Assembly: GCF_051535215.1 (NCBI RefSeq)
Contig: NZ_JBPPLY010000004.1
Span: forward strand, 124,001 to 188,000
DNA from: Nitrobacter sp051535215
GTDB lineage: Bacteria > Pseudomonadota > Alphaproteobacteria > Rhizobiales > Xanthobacteraceae
DNA: 64,000 nt
Direction of reading: 5' to 3'
A program made the translations under genes and the position numbers. This document shows, piece after piece, positions 19,287-26,827 of the stretch (positions are counted from its first letter, which is position 1; each line of letters opens with the position of its first letter). Below the pieces are notes generated by a model. The model had not been told where the DNA came from. It saw only the letters and a program-made list of their open reading frames with translations, and made no database searches.

Positions 19287-19732
19287 CAGACGGACACTCC
19301 CGGAAAACGAAACGCGTAAGCCAGCCGACGCCGCCACCACGGCGCGAGAGCGATCTCGCAGACGGCCGCGCCGTCGTGCGCATGAATCATGGTGCGCTCG
19401 CTGGAAGCGATCGCGACATGCTTGGCGACGAACCCCTCGCGCCAGCGGAACAGCAACACGTCGCCCGCCCCGAAACCGTCGGCCGCGACAGGCATGAGAT
19501 GACGCAGCGCCGCAGCCGCCAGCGTCTCGTCGCCCTTCGCTTCGGCCCAGTCCGGCGCATAGGGCGGCGGCGTTTCCGGCTCGTCGCCGATGCAGTTGCG
19601 CCAGACGCCGCGCACCAGGCCAAGGCAGTCGCAGCCGACGCCCTTGAGCGAGGCCTGATGGCAATAGGGCGTGCCGATCCAGGCGCGGGCTTCCGCGACG
19701 ATGGCGGCGCGGGTCGTATGCGGGGAAGTCAC
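19286..19732 (-). CDS. GTA gp14, NlpC/P60-family peptidase
   Basis: 148 residues from a GTG overlapping the gp13 stop by 4 bp (GTGA). NlpC/P60 motifs are visible: the catalytic Cys in GVGCDCLGLVRGVW and the catalytic His in FVAKHVAIASS with downstream MIHAHDG. It should cut peptidoglycan peptides to let the tail reach the inner membrane of the recipient. Matches RcGTA g14 in size and position. Confidence 0.93.
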   Translation of the reverse strand: MTSPHTTRAAIVAEARAWIGTPYCHQASLKGVGCDCLGLVRGVWRNCIGDEPETPPPYAPDWAEAKGDETLAAAALRHLMPVAADGFGAGDVLLFRWREGFVAKHVAIASSERTMIHAHDGAAVCEIALAPWWRRRLAYAFRFPGVSV

Positions 19733-20637
19733 GAGCCGCCCCCGTAGCCCGCCTTGGTACCGCTGCCATTGTCCGGCGAGCCGGGCAACGGATAGCTCAC
19801 GATGAAATCGTTGCCGGGAATCTGCGGAAAGCCGCGAAAATTGGAGGTGTTGGCGAAGCGATCGCGACAGGTCGCGAAACTCTTGTCGCAGCCGGCGGAA
19901 ATCGCAAAACCGTCGCCGACCGCGATCGGCTCGGCCATCGCCTGCCACAGCGACAGCCGCACCTCGCCCGCGGCGATGTGATGTTGTTTCACCTCGACCG
20001 CAATGCCGGCATTGGCGCCGGTCGTCCACACCACGCGCCCCGCTGTGAACCAGCCGTCGGCAAGACCTTCGAGACCTGAGACCGTGACCAGCGACGTTCC
20101 TTTGATTGCGGTCACCGCACCGCTGCGGCGAAAAGTCGAGTTGGTCAGATCGACGCGGCATTTGCCGTCGCCGAGATCGACGCCGCAACGTGCCGTGAAC
20201 AGACGCCCACTGTCCTGCGCCAGCGCATCCGCAAGTCCGCGCAGTTCCGCGGTGAACGCCGCCCCCTCGCGGCGGACCTCGCCCAGCGAGCCGCACGCGA
20301 TCAGGACTTTCAGCGCGACATCGCTCCAGTCCACCAGCCAGGTCGCGACCTCGGCGGCGTCGTAACGTCCGGCGGCGAGATCGGCTTCGCTGAGCACGTC
20401 ATCGGAAAACGCGCCGGAGATTTCGGAGCCGTCGACCGAAAGATCGAACCGGCTGGTCGCTTCCGACGCCGTGAAACCGGTTCCAGCGCGACAGATGACG
20501 CCGCCCACCACCAGATCGCAATCGTGATCGGTGAAGCCGAGTACGACGCCGTCGCGCCGCGTCACGATCCAGCAACGTGCCAGCGTGGTTGCGCCGGAAT
20601 CGAGTTTTGCCTGAAGCGCGGAGGGAATGTTTCTCAC
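19729..20637 (-). CDS. GTA gp13 baseplate hub protein (DUF2163)
   Basis: 302 residues from GTG at 20637 (VRNIPSALQAKLDSG), which overlaps the gp12 stop by 4 bp. The N-terminal DUF2163 part shows LGFTDHDCDL, and the C-terminal phage_BR0599-type part shows CGVDLGDGKCRVD and GCDKSFATCRDRFANTSNFR, whose paired cysteines fit the iron-sulfur-binding hub described for RcGTA. The longer open frame to 21024 was rejected because of gp12 overlap. Confidence 0.94.
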   Translation of the reverse strand: MRNIPSALQAKLDSGATTLARCWIVTRRDGVVLGFTDHDCDLVVGGVICRAGTGFTASEATSRFDLSVDGSEISGAFSDDVLSEADLAAGRYDAAEVATWLVDWSDVALKVLIACGSLGEVRREGAAFTAELRGLADALAQDSGRLFTARCGVDLGDGKCRVDLTNSTFRRSGAVTAIKGTSLVTVSGLEGLADGWFTAGRVVWTTGANAGIAVEVKQHHIAAGEVRLSLWQAMAEPIAVGDGFAISAGCDKSFATCRDRFANTSNFRGFPQIPGNDFIVSYPLPGSPDNGSGTKAGYGGGS

Positions 20638-21275
20638 GGGCGGATCTCCACCAGCGGGATTTTCGGAATGGCGCCGGCGGCGAAAGTCGCGAGATCGACC
20701 TCGAGGTAGTCGGTATCGAACCGCACCGGTACGTCGAAATTGAATCCCGCGGTAATGGCGACCCCCGCCGGTGGAATATGTCCGGCGGCGAACGTGACGA
20801 CGCCCGTCGTTGCATCGCAGGTGAACGCGGAGCCCGCCGCGACTTCCTCGTCGGCGACTGCGACGCGCACGCTGCCGCTGACCGGCTTGGCGATCGCGCG
20901 CGCGTAGGGCGCGTACGCACCGCCATATGTCTTGATCAACTGAAACGACGCCGTCGCGCTGTCGCCGATGCCGATGACCTGATCGAGCGGCGAGATCGCG
21001 ATGCCCGTCATTGCCGAGCAGCAATCCAACCGGTCGCGCCAGCGAAAGCCGTAGAGCCGGCCGCGACGCTCCTCGAAGAACGCAACGACCGCCTGCAAGG
21101 CATCCAGTGTCCTGACGCCGTAGCCAGCGTCATAGCGCCGCCGCGACTGTGCCCAGCGTGCGTTGCGCGCCTCGCGGCCCGAGCCGAAGCTCACGATATC
21201 GGTGCGCCGTTCCGGCCCACCCGCGCTCTTCAGCGCGACATCGAGCGGAAACAGGACTTCGTGAAAACTGGTCAT
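20634..21275 (-). CDS. GTA gp12 distal tail protein (DUF2460)
   Basis: 213 residues. The N-terminus MTSFHEVLFPLDVALKSAGG and the segments FFEERRGRLYGFRWRDRLD and VPVRFDTDYLEVDL are typical of the DUF2460/TIGR02217 family. In RcGTA this protein joins tail tube to baseplate. Coupled to gp13 by a 4-bp overlap. Confidence 0.94.
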   Translation of the reverse strand: MTSFHEVLFPLDVALKSAGGPERRTDIVSFGSGREARNARWAQSRRRYDAGYGVRTLDALQAVVAFFEERRGRLYGFRWRDRLDCCSAMTGIAISPLDQVIGIGDSATASFQLIKTYGGAYAPYARAIAKPVSGSVRVAVADEEVAAGSAFTCDATTGVVTFAAGHIPPAGVAITAGFNFDVPVRFDTDYLEVDLATFAAGAIPKIPLVEIRP

Positions 21276-21289
21276 GACGAACCCTTTTC

Positions 21290-21374
21290 GCCATGGCCGG
21301 GCTTATCCGGCCATCTACGTCTTTTTCGTCGGTCGCATCTAGATGTGAATGCCCGGCACGAGGCCGGGCATGAC
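21290..21374. repeat. Dispersed palindromic repeat, family F2, inside the GTA tail operon
   Basis: A stem-rich segment between gp11 and gp12 has CATGGCCGGGCTTATCCGGCCAT on one side and ATGCCCGGCACGAGGCCGGGCAT on the other, so each end is itself a palindrome (central 12-nt motif TCTAGATG nearby). Related copies at 26667-26797 and 42750-42860. It fills most of the 128-bp gap. Confidence 0.6.
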
Positions 21375-21403
21375 GTGAAGCGATGGTGCCACGCTTAACG
21401 TCT

Positions 21404-21985
21404 TCACAAACTCCGCTGGCCCCGCGCCACCGCGCGCGCGATCTGGCCGGTGACGTAATTCTCGGAGCGACGGAAGCTATCGAGATCGGGCGTAGCGATC
21501 TGAATCGTGATGCTGTTGCCGCCGCCGCTGCCGGAAACGCCGAGCCGGCCGTCGGGACCGCGCGCGAGCGGCATGATCGCCTCCGGACCCGCCTCGCCCG
21601 CTAGACCGACGCCGCCGTCCATCATCGGAAAGTAGCTCGGCGCGCCGATCACGCCGCCGGATGCGAACGGCTTGATGGCGCCGAGCGCGTTGGCCTGCAC
21701 GCCGCTCGCGCCGATGCTGCCAGTGAGTCCCGAGAACAGGCTGGAGATGCCGCTGGTCAGGCTCGCCGTCAGCGGCTTGAACGCGGCGGTTACCGCCAGA
21801 CTCGAGACGCGCAACGCCAGCGTTTTCAGAACGTCATCGAACTGCTTGCCGCCAATGACCGACGACGAGAACGCCTGCGTCATCGCGCGGGCAAAGCCGC
21901 CCGCGCTGATGGTGAGCGCCTGGGTCTTGGCGTTAAGGTTGTCCAGCGTACTCGATGCGTCTTCAAAGCTCGTGTCGTCGGTCAT
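21404..21985 (-). CDS. GTA gp11 tail tape-measure protein (short)
   Basis: 193 residues. The N-terminal helical part (SSTLDNLNAKTQALTISAGG) is followed by a hydrophobic helix-rich core (VSSLAVTAAFKPLTASLTSG), and then the C-terminal motif ASGGVIGAPSYFPM with GLAGEAGPEAIMPLARGPDG, the signature of GTA and phage tape-measure C-termini. Its shortness matches the short GTA tail. Overlaps gp10.1 by 23 bp. Confidence 0.92.
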   Translation of the reverse strand: MTDDTSFEDASSTLDNLNAKTQALTISAGGFARAMTQAFSSSVIGGKQFDDVLKTLALRVSSLAVTAAFKPLTASLTSGISSLFSGLTGSIGASGVQANALGAIKPFASGGVIGAPSYFPMMDGGVGLAGEAGPEAIMPLARGPDGRLGVSGSGGGNSITIQIATPDLDSFRRSENYVTGQIARAVARGQRSL

Positions 21986-22190
21986 TGTGTCCTCCCTTGC
22001 GCGGCGTATCGGGAAACCGCGCCAGCAAATCGTCGAGATCGGCCCGCGCCAGCGGCGGAACGGAAGGCCCGCGCACCGCGCGGATCGCCTGCGCCAGTTC
22101 GCGCGGCGTCATCCGCCAGAAGGCATCCGGCGCAAGGCGCAACACGCCGAAGCCGAAGCCCATCGCTTCCGCCCATGGAAACGGTTTCAC
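21963..22190 (-). CDS. GTA gp10.1-like tail assembly protein (rcc01693 family)
   Basis: 75 residues. MKPFPWAEAMGFGFGVLRL and WRMTPRELAQAIRAVRG are typical of the small protein following gp10 in RcGTA-like clusters, thought to act as a tail assembly chaperone. Overlaps gp10 by 4 bp and gp11 by 23 bp. Confidence 0.88.
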   Translation of the reverse strand: MKPFPWAEAMGFGFGVLRLAPDAFWRMTPRELAQAIRAVRGPSVPPLARADLDDLLARFPDTPRKGGHNDRRHEL

Positions 22191-22507
22191 CGCGTGGCGC
22201 CGTCATCGAAGGTCGCCGCGATCAGATCGGCCGCGATTTTGACGAAGCCGGCCACTCCGCCGTCGACGGTCATGACCGCAACCTCGTCGTCGGTGATGGC
22301 TTCGCCCGCGCCGCGCAACCCCGCAGCGATGATGCGGGTCAGATCGCGCGCCGACGGCCGTCCCGAACTGAAACGCTCCGCGAGCGCCACCAGGTCGTCG
22401 GCGCCAAATGCGGATTCCAGCTCCGCCAACGCACCGAGTGTCAGCACCAGCGTGCGCTGCCGCCCGCCGAGCTCGGCGGCGATCTCACCACGATGTCTGT
22501 TCGGCAT
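22187..22507 (-). CDS. GTA gp10 tail assembly chaperone family protein
   Basis: 106 residues. MPNRHRGEIAAELGGRQRTL, LGALAELESAFGADDLVAL and RIIAAGLRGAGEAITDDEV match the gene transfer agent gp10 family (DUF3356 type). Separated from gp9 by a 158-bp repeat-containing gap, and coupled downstream to gp10.1. Confidence 0.9.
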   Translation of the reverse strand: MPNRHRGEIAAELGGRQRTLVLTLGALAELESAFGADDLVALAERFSSGRPSARDLTRIIAAGLRGAGEAITDDEVAVMTVDGGVAGFVKIAADLIAATFDDGATR

Positions 22508-22665
22508 AGAATCTCCTTTTTCTCCACCCTGCCCTCAAGGGGGAGGGTCACTTGGAGTGAAACGACGAGCGGAGTGGAGTGACTCTGTACCCTCACCCCA
22601 CCCCGGTTCGCACACCGCTTCGCTTGTGCTTCACCGACCCTCCCCCTCGAGGGAAGGGTAAAAGC
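22508..22665. repeat. Intergenic inverted repeat between gp9 and gp10
   Basis: Outer arms CCCTCAAGGGGGAGGGT near 22532-22548 and ACCCTCCCCCTCGAGGG near 22636-22652 face each other. An inner part (CACTTGGAGTGAAACGA and CGGAGTGGAGTGA) is also palindromic. This is a repeat insertion inside the tail operon; no ORF is present. Confidence 0.6.
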
Positions 22666-23073
22666 TCACATCGCCGTAAACGCCAGCGCACCGGCGGATT
22701 CGAGTGCGACGTCGAAGGTCACCTCGCCATTGTGCTCGCCGGCGAATTCGAGGCTGGCGATCTGGAACGGGCCTTCGATGGTGCCGAAATCCGGCACCAC
22801 GACCTGGCAATCGTTGATCGCGCCGTTGAAGAACGCCTGCCGCACCAGCGCGTCCGATGCCGCATCCTTGAACAGGCCGCGTCCCGACAGCGAGGCGCGC
22901 TTGACGCCGGCGCCAGCCAACAGTTCGCGCCAGCGATCGGTCGACTCCGCGTTGGTGATATCGACGATCTCGGCGTTGAACGCGATCCTGCGGCTGCGCA
23001 ATCCCGCCACCGTGACGAAGCTCGCGCCGTCGCTCATCTTCAACAACAGGTCCTTGCCCTTTTGTGCGCCCAT
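22666..23073 (-). CDS. GTA gp9 major tail protein (TP901-1 family)
   Basis: 135 residues. MGAQKGKDLLLKMSDGASF, AFNAEIVDITNAESTDRWRE and SGRGLFKDAASDALVR are characteristic of TP901-1-type major tail proteins of gene transfer agents. Forms the tail tube. 15 bp downstream of gp8. Confidence 0.95.
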   Translation of the reverse strand: MGAQKGKDLLLKMSDGASFVTVAGLRSRRIAFNAEIVDITNAESTDRWRELLAGAGVKRASLSGRGLFKDAASDALVRQAFFNGAINDCQVVVPDFGTIEGPFQIASLEFAGEHNGEVTFDVALESAGALAFTAM

Positions 23074-23088
23074 GACGGCTCCTTGATT

Positions 23089-23499
23089 CTAGGTTGTCGG
23101 TTCGGTCACGGCGCGGAATCGCACCTGCGCGTGATAGGTGCGGCCGTCCGACTCACGCCGGATATCCGCAACCGCGAAGCGGAAGTTGACCAGCCGAAAG
23201 CCCGTCAGCGTCAGCGGCGCATCGTCGAGCGCCTGAAGCACCGCTCCGGCGATCGTGTGAGCCTCGCTTTGTCCGCCCTGGCGCGAACGCGCATGCAGCG
23301 TGATCTGGTGCTCCTGGGTCGGCCCGTCATCGACGGACGCGTCGGTGACTCGGGCCTCGCCGATCGAGACGTAAGGCAGCAGCGCGCCGCGCGGCGGCTC
23401 GTCATAGACCCGCTTGCCGCCGAGTGCCGCATGAAGCCCGCTGTCGGCGGCAAGCGCATCGTGCACGGCGACGCGAAGCGCTGAATTGGCGCTGGTCAT
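23089..23499 (-). CDS. GTA gp8 tail terminator (DUF3168)
   Basis: 136 residues. ALRVAVHDALAADSGLHAAL, ALLPYVSIGEARVTDAS and ITLHARSRQGG fit DUF3168. In RcGTA it joins neck and tail. Only 25 bp separate it from gp6, leaving no room for a gp7 head-closure gene. Confidence 0.92.
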   Translation of the reverse strand: MTSANSALRVAVHDALAADSGLHAALGGKRVYDEPPRGALLPYVSIGEARVTDASVDDGPTQEHQITLHARSRQGGQSEAHTIAGAVLQALDDAPLTLTGFRLVNFRFAVADIRRESDGRTYHAQVRFRAVTEPTT

Positions 23500-23524
23500 T
23501 GCGATGTCCTTTCAAGAAGTGCGA

Positions 23525-24094
23525 TCAGAGCGCGGGCACGCGATAGCTCGCGATCATGGCGCTGACGCTGGCCGGCATCATCGCCACGCTCTGGCCGATC
23601 GCGATCAGGCCGCGATTCTCGTACCAGTGCGCCACCAGCGTCCGCACCGCATGGCGCAGCGCGTCCGGCACGTCGGTCGCGGCGGTGCCGAAGCCGATCT
23701 CGACATCGAGTTCGATGCCGGCGCTCGCGCGTCCCGGTGCCGGCAGGCCCCACGCCGATGGCGCGATCACGCCGGCCGTTTTATCGAGGACGAATGTTTC
23801 GGCATCGATGACCGAGGCATTGCCCGCGGAATCGTAGACGCGCGCCGCGGCCAGCGCCCGTAGCGGCCCCCTGCCCGGCTTGATGCGGCCGTCCTTCGGC
23901 CACTGGTCCAGCACGAAACGCCAGGTCTGCGCGATCAGGGCGGAGCGCGTCATGGCTTCGACGTGACTGCGCGCAGCCGCAAGCAGCGAGGCAATCACGG
24001 TGTCGTCGTCATCATTTTCAGCACGCAGGAAGCTCTTGACCTCCGCGACCGACCACGGTTCGACCGCGGGTCCGCTCAGAAGTATCGACGGCAT
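23525..24094 (-). CDS. GTA gp6 head-tail connector
   Basis: 189 residues from MPSILLSGPAVEPWSVAEV; the extra 19 codons to 24151 are not family-like. EVKSFLRAENDDDDTVIASL and AARSHVEAMTRSALIAQTWRF are typical of phage gp6/phiE125 gp8-type connectors. It is cut off from the capsid gene by more than 2.7 kb of inserted genes, so its transcription may depend on a local promoter. Confidence 0.93.
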   Translation of the reverse strand: MPSILLSGPAVEPWSVAEVKSFLRAENDDDDTVIASLLAAARSHVEAMTRSALIAQTWRFVLDQWPKDGRIKPGRGPLRALAAARVYDSAGNASVIDAETFVLDKTAGVIAPSAWGLPAPGRASAGIELDVEIGFGTAATDVPDALRHAVRTLVAHWYENRGLIAIGQSVAMMPASVSAMIASYRVPAL

Positions 24095-24159
24095 CGGATA
24101 TCCTCGCTGTGACGATGCATATGTTGACAGAGACGCGATGCGGTGGCTCACATCGCCGC

Positions 24160-24918
24160 ATGATTCAGCAATTCATTCGCCTGGTTGCGGTTGTGGCAGC
24201 CCTGACGCTAACGCAGCCCGCTTTCGCCATGGTCGGCGGCGGCGGCGCGCCCTCGCCTGCGGCGGCGAGCGCGGTCGTCACCATCGTCGGCTCGCACGGC
24301 AACTCCTGCACCGGCACGCTGATCGCGCGCGATGTCGTTCTCACCGCGGCGCACTGCATCGCGCCCGGGACCACCACCAAGATAGTCGACTACAAGAGCC
24401 AGCCGCCGCGCCTGCTCGATATCCGGCGCACCGCCGTTCATCCGCAGTTCGACATGCAGAGCCTGCTCGCGCATCGCGCAACTGCCGATGTCGCGCTGCT
24501 GCAACTCGCGTCCCCGCTTGCCGCGCAGCCCGCCGCGCTCGGCGGCGCGCTGATGCCGGTCACTGTCGGAATGCGTCTCACCGTCGTCGGCATGGGCGTC
24601 GCGGTCGCCGGCGACGGCCGCAGCGGCGGCGTGGCGCGCGCCGCAAGTCTGGCCGTCACCGGACGACCCGGCACCCTGCAGATCCGCCTGGTCGATCCTT
24701 CAACAAACAACACACGAGCCGGACTCGGCGCCTGCACCGGCGATTCCGGCGCGCCGGCGTTTCTCGATTCCAGCGGCGGCGTTGTCATCGGCATCGTGAG
24801 CTGGTCGACGGGGCCGAACAACGCGTCAGGCTGCGGTGGCCTCACCGGCGTCACGCCGCTCGCACTCTACCGCGACTGGATTTTGAAAACGGCGAGGAGT
24901 TGGGGTGCGGGGATTTAG
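24160..24918 (+). CDS. Secreted trypsin-like serine protease
   Basis: 252 residues from MIQQFIRLVAVV at 24160, with a signal peptide ending near LTQPAFA. S1-family triad is visible: H in VVLTAAHCIAPG, D in ATADVALLQL and S in GACTGDSGAPAFL, with cysteines flanking the active-site loops. It lies on the strand opposite to the GTA genes, between gp6 and the DUF2019 genes, and is not part of known RcGTA clusters. Its stop is 2 bp from the convergent DUF2019 stop. It may be cargo or a housekeeping insertion; the substrate is unknown. Confidence 0.9.
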   Translation: MIQQFIRLVAVVAALTLTQPAFAMVGGGGAPSPAAASAVVTIVGSHGNSCTGTLIARDVVLTAAHCIAPGTTTKIVDYKSQPPRLLDIRRTAVHPQFDMQSLLAHRATADVALLQLASPLAAQPAALGGALMPVTVGMRLTVVGMGVAVAGDGRSGGVARAASLAVTGRPGTLQIRLVDPSTNNTRAGLGACTGDSGAPAFLDSSGGVVIGIVSWSTGPNNASGCGGLTGVTPLALYRDWILKTARSWGAGI

Positions 24919-24919
24919 C

Positions 24920-25294
24920 TCATTTCGGAATAAAAGAACCGTCATCCAAAGCACGGATCATACCTGACGCATCCGCGCATTGAGGAGGCACGCCGGACTC
25001 CCGCACGTCCTCAAGGGCCTTTCGAGCAGAATGCGGGTCGACAGCCAATAACGTATTGGCCGCCATCAATTTCACTTGCACATTCGAATGGGCGAGCAAT
25101 GGTAGGAGAGCCCGGCGCTGATCTCCCTCCCTTTGCTTAAGCTCATCGCGAATTTTCTGCATCTGGGCATAGAGGCGACTATATTTCTCATTGTCCAGGA
25201 CATAGATCGCATCATACTGGGCGAGCGCAACCGACAAGAACTGTTTGACCAGCGTTTCGATCGTGGCTGTTCGGTCTGTTGAACGACGGTTCAT
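24920..25294 (-). CDS. DUF2019 protein, second copy; likely immunity protein
   Basis: 124 residues. ETLVKQFLSVALAQYDAIYV, KIRDELKQREGDQRRALLPL and LAHSNVQVKLMAANTLLAVD match the HEAT-like DUF2019 pattern, and the end FIPK is shared with the paralogue. Its ATG overlaps the stop of a toxin-tip relic (ATGA), the same layout seen for the paralogue and the full-length toxin. That makes an immunity role likely. The two DUF2019 proteins are clearly related but diverged. Confidence 0.82.
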   Translation of the reverse strand: MNRRSTDRTATIETLVKQFLSVALAQYDAIYVLDNEKYSRLYAQMQKIRDELKQREGDQRRALLPLLAHSNVQVKLMAANTLLAVDPHSARKALEDVRESGVPPQCADASGMIRALDDGSFIPK

Positions 25295-25398
25295 TTCAGC
25301 ACCCCCTCGTTCCGAAGAGCATCCAGGCCGACGCTCATTTGTTCATCCCAATTCTTGCCGCCGAGATAGTCGCGTGGCGAAGCTGGACGAGGCCGTGC
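25291..25398 (-). pseudogene. Orphan C-terminal tip of an HNH-type toxin
   Basis: Too short for ordinary ORF calling. Read on the minus strand from 25398, the frame gives SPRDYLGGKNWDEQMSVGLD then ALRNEGVLK and a stop. This aligns with SPREYLRDKSWEDRRRVGLD and ALVMFEVLKP of the intact toxin ending at 25774. It lacks any start, leader or catalytic HH motif. It lies directly between two DUF2019 genes and overlaps the second by ATGA. It is the remains of an older toxin whose immunity gene was kept. Confidence 0.85.
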
Positions 25399-25399
25399 G

Positions 25400-25777
25400 C
25401 TAGGTCGGCTTAAAAATTCCACGATCGAGGTTAATCAAGCACATGCCTGCATCGCCGGACTGCGGCAACCATCGCGAAGATGCAATAGCCTCAATTTTCC
25501 GGCGAGCCTCGTCGGGCGCAACAGCAAGCGTGAGCTTGGCTGCCTGCAGCTGGACCTGCATGTTGGGATGGCTGTAAAGCGCCATCAGCGCGCGCCGTTG
25601 ATCGCCCGGACGCCGCTTCAATTCTTCCGAGACTTCCATCATTCGATCAAAGAGACGATTGAATTTTGTGAGTTCGTGGCCGAGAAGCGCGTCATCCTGC
25701 GCGGCAGTGATTGCCGCAAATCGACCGACCAGTTGATCGGCGGGTATCGCATCGAGGCTGACTTTCCTGAAAATCAT
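25400..25777 (-). CDS. DUF2019 protein, immunity partner of the HNH-type toxin
   Basis: 125 residues from MIFRKVSLDAIPADQLVGRF at 25777, whose ATG overlaps the toxin stop (ATGA). Motifs LKRRPGDQRRALMALYSHPN and VQLQAAKLTLAVAPDEARRK are the DUF2019 core, a short helical-repeat fold. In rhizobial genomes DUF2019 genes commonly follow toxins of the neighbouring kind, so it is probably the neutralising partner. No enzyme motifs are seen. Confidence 0.85.
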   Translation of the reverse strand: MIFRKVSLDAIPADQLVGRFAAITAAQDDALLGHELTKFNRLFDRMMEVSEELKRRPGDQRRALMALYSHPNMQVQLQAAKLTLAVAPDEARRKIEAIASSRWLPQSGDAGMCLINLDRGIFKPT

Positions 25778-26592
25778 GGCTTGAGAACCTCGAACATCAC
25801 CAACGCGTCGAGGCCGACTCGTCGACGGTCTTCCCAACTCTTATCGCGCAGATATTCTCTTGGCGAGAGGCCGTTGAAACCAACGTTCGGCGTCCCATAC
25901 CAACCCGTGATCCGATAATGCGTCAAGCGCGGGATGCTGACAATATTGGACGGATCATCGATTTCACTACGCACAAAGCCAAACCGTTCGGCCCAAGTCT
26001 GCTCGACGATGTGATGATCGTCGTAACCTGGCCGAGACTGACCGACACCCTGCTGCAACTCTTCTAACGTTTTCGGCTCGTCGCGCGCAGCCTGAATGAG
26101 GGCGTGATAGTCTTTGAGCCATTCTACATTATTCATCATGCCGACATAGGCAACCGAGACCGGCCCGCTGTTTCTCGCCAACCAGCCTGCCGCCGCGCGA
26201 AGATATTTCGTTCTTTCGACGCTGGTTGTTGGCCGCTGCTTCGGAATCTCCGGCGGCTCGTCCAGCGGCGGGCCCTGGTTGTGACTCATGCCCGGCGGCA
26301 AATCGCCAGCAAGTTGCACACCATCGATCGTGTTGTCGCGCGGCGTGATCTGAAAGAGGCCGAGACTGCCTCCTCCTGCGCCGTCGTCCGTCCACTGACC
26401 GCCATCCGGGCTGCCGGCCGGCACGCGCGGCTGGTCCGGATTGAATTTGCGCGCCAGCGCGGGAAACGCTTTGGCGACATCTACGCCAGGCGGAAAAAAT
26501 CGCACTGCGTCGGGACGAGCCCAGCGGGCCACATCCGGCCGCAGCCACCGCGATTGCTGATGGCGCAGCCAGGCGTCATGATGCGATGGCAT
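25774..26592 (-). CDS. Polymorphic toxin with HNH-like nuclease tip and GTA-type leader
   Basis: 272 residues. Residues 1-67 form the leader shared with the RNase A-like toxin at 29225: repeated RPD blocks (SRWLRPDVARWARPDAVRF) and PRVPAGSPDGGQW (55-67). A linker with NQGPPLDEPPEIP (105-117) follows, then a helical middle, then the tip GYDDHHIVEQTWAERFG (HH at 193-194) and NIVSIPRLTHYRIT (216-229), a pattern of HNH/AHH-type nuclease toxins. It ends GLSPREYLRDKSW and VLKP. Coupled by ATGA to the DUF2019 gene. It stands 235 bp downstream of the GTA capsid gene on the same strand. The nuclease call is inference from motif shape. Confidence 0.82.
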   Translation of the reverse strand: MPSHHDAWLRHQQSRWLRPDVARWARPDAVRFFPPGVDVAKAFPALARKFNPDQPRVPAGSPDGGQWTDDGAGGGSLGLFQITPRDNTIDGVQLAGDLPPGMSHNQGPPLDEPPEIPKQRPTTSVERTKYLRAAAGWLARNSGPVSVAYVGMMNNVEWLKDYHALIQAARDEPKTLEELQQGVGQSRPGYDDHHIVEQTWAERFGFVRSEIDDPSNIVSIPRLTHYRITGWYGTPNVGFNGLSPREYLRDKSWEDRRRVGLDALVMFEVLKP

Positions 26593-26666
26593 AAAAGTAT
26601 ATCCTAGAGGAACGACACGCGTTGGAAAGCGAAACGGCGTGCTGGAAACACGCCGTTGAATTTTCC

Positions 26667-26797
26667 GTCATGCGCGGGCATAGGCGCGAAGCGCCGTCTC
26701 CCACTCTTGGGACCCCGCGCATCCATTCTTCTTTGAAAGAAGGATGGCCGGATCATCTGGCGCGAAAACCCGCTTCACGCTTCTGTCCGGCCATGAC
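26667..26797 (-). repeat. Dispersed palindromic repeat, family F2
   Basis: Ends GTCATGCGCGGGCATAGGCG and GTCCGGCCATGAC (reverse complement starts GTCATGGCCGGAC). Between them is a hairpin CATTCTTCTTTGAAAGAAGGATG. Compared with the copy at 42750-42860 it lies in the opposite orientation and shares GATGCGCGGG and the CTATGCCCGCG end. It fills the gap between toxin and capsid genes. Confidence 0.6.
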
Positions 26798-26827
26798 CAC
26801 CTTTTATTCGGCTTACTATCGGCCAGC

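Noticed and set aside
19287..19769. N-terminal extension of gp15 to 19769
   Set aside because: This part is Arg-rich shadow text over the gp14 peptidase gene; the start at 19286 with TGATG overlap is right for the family.
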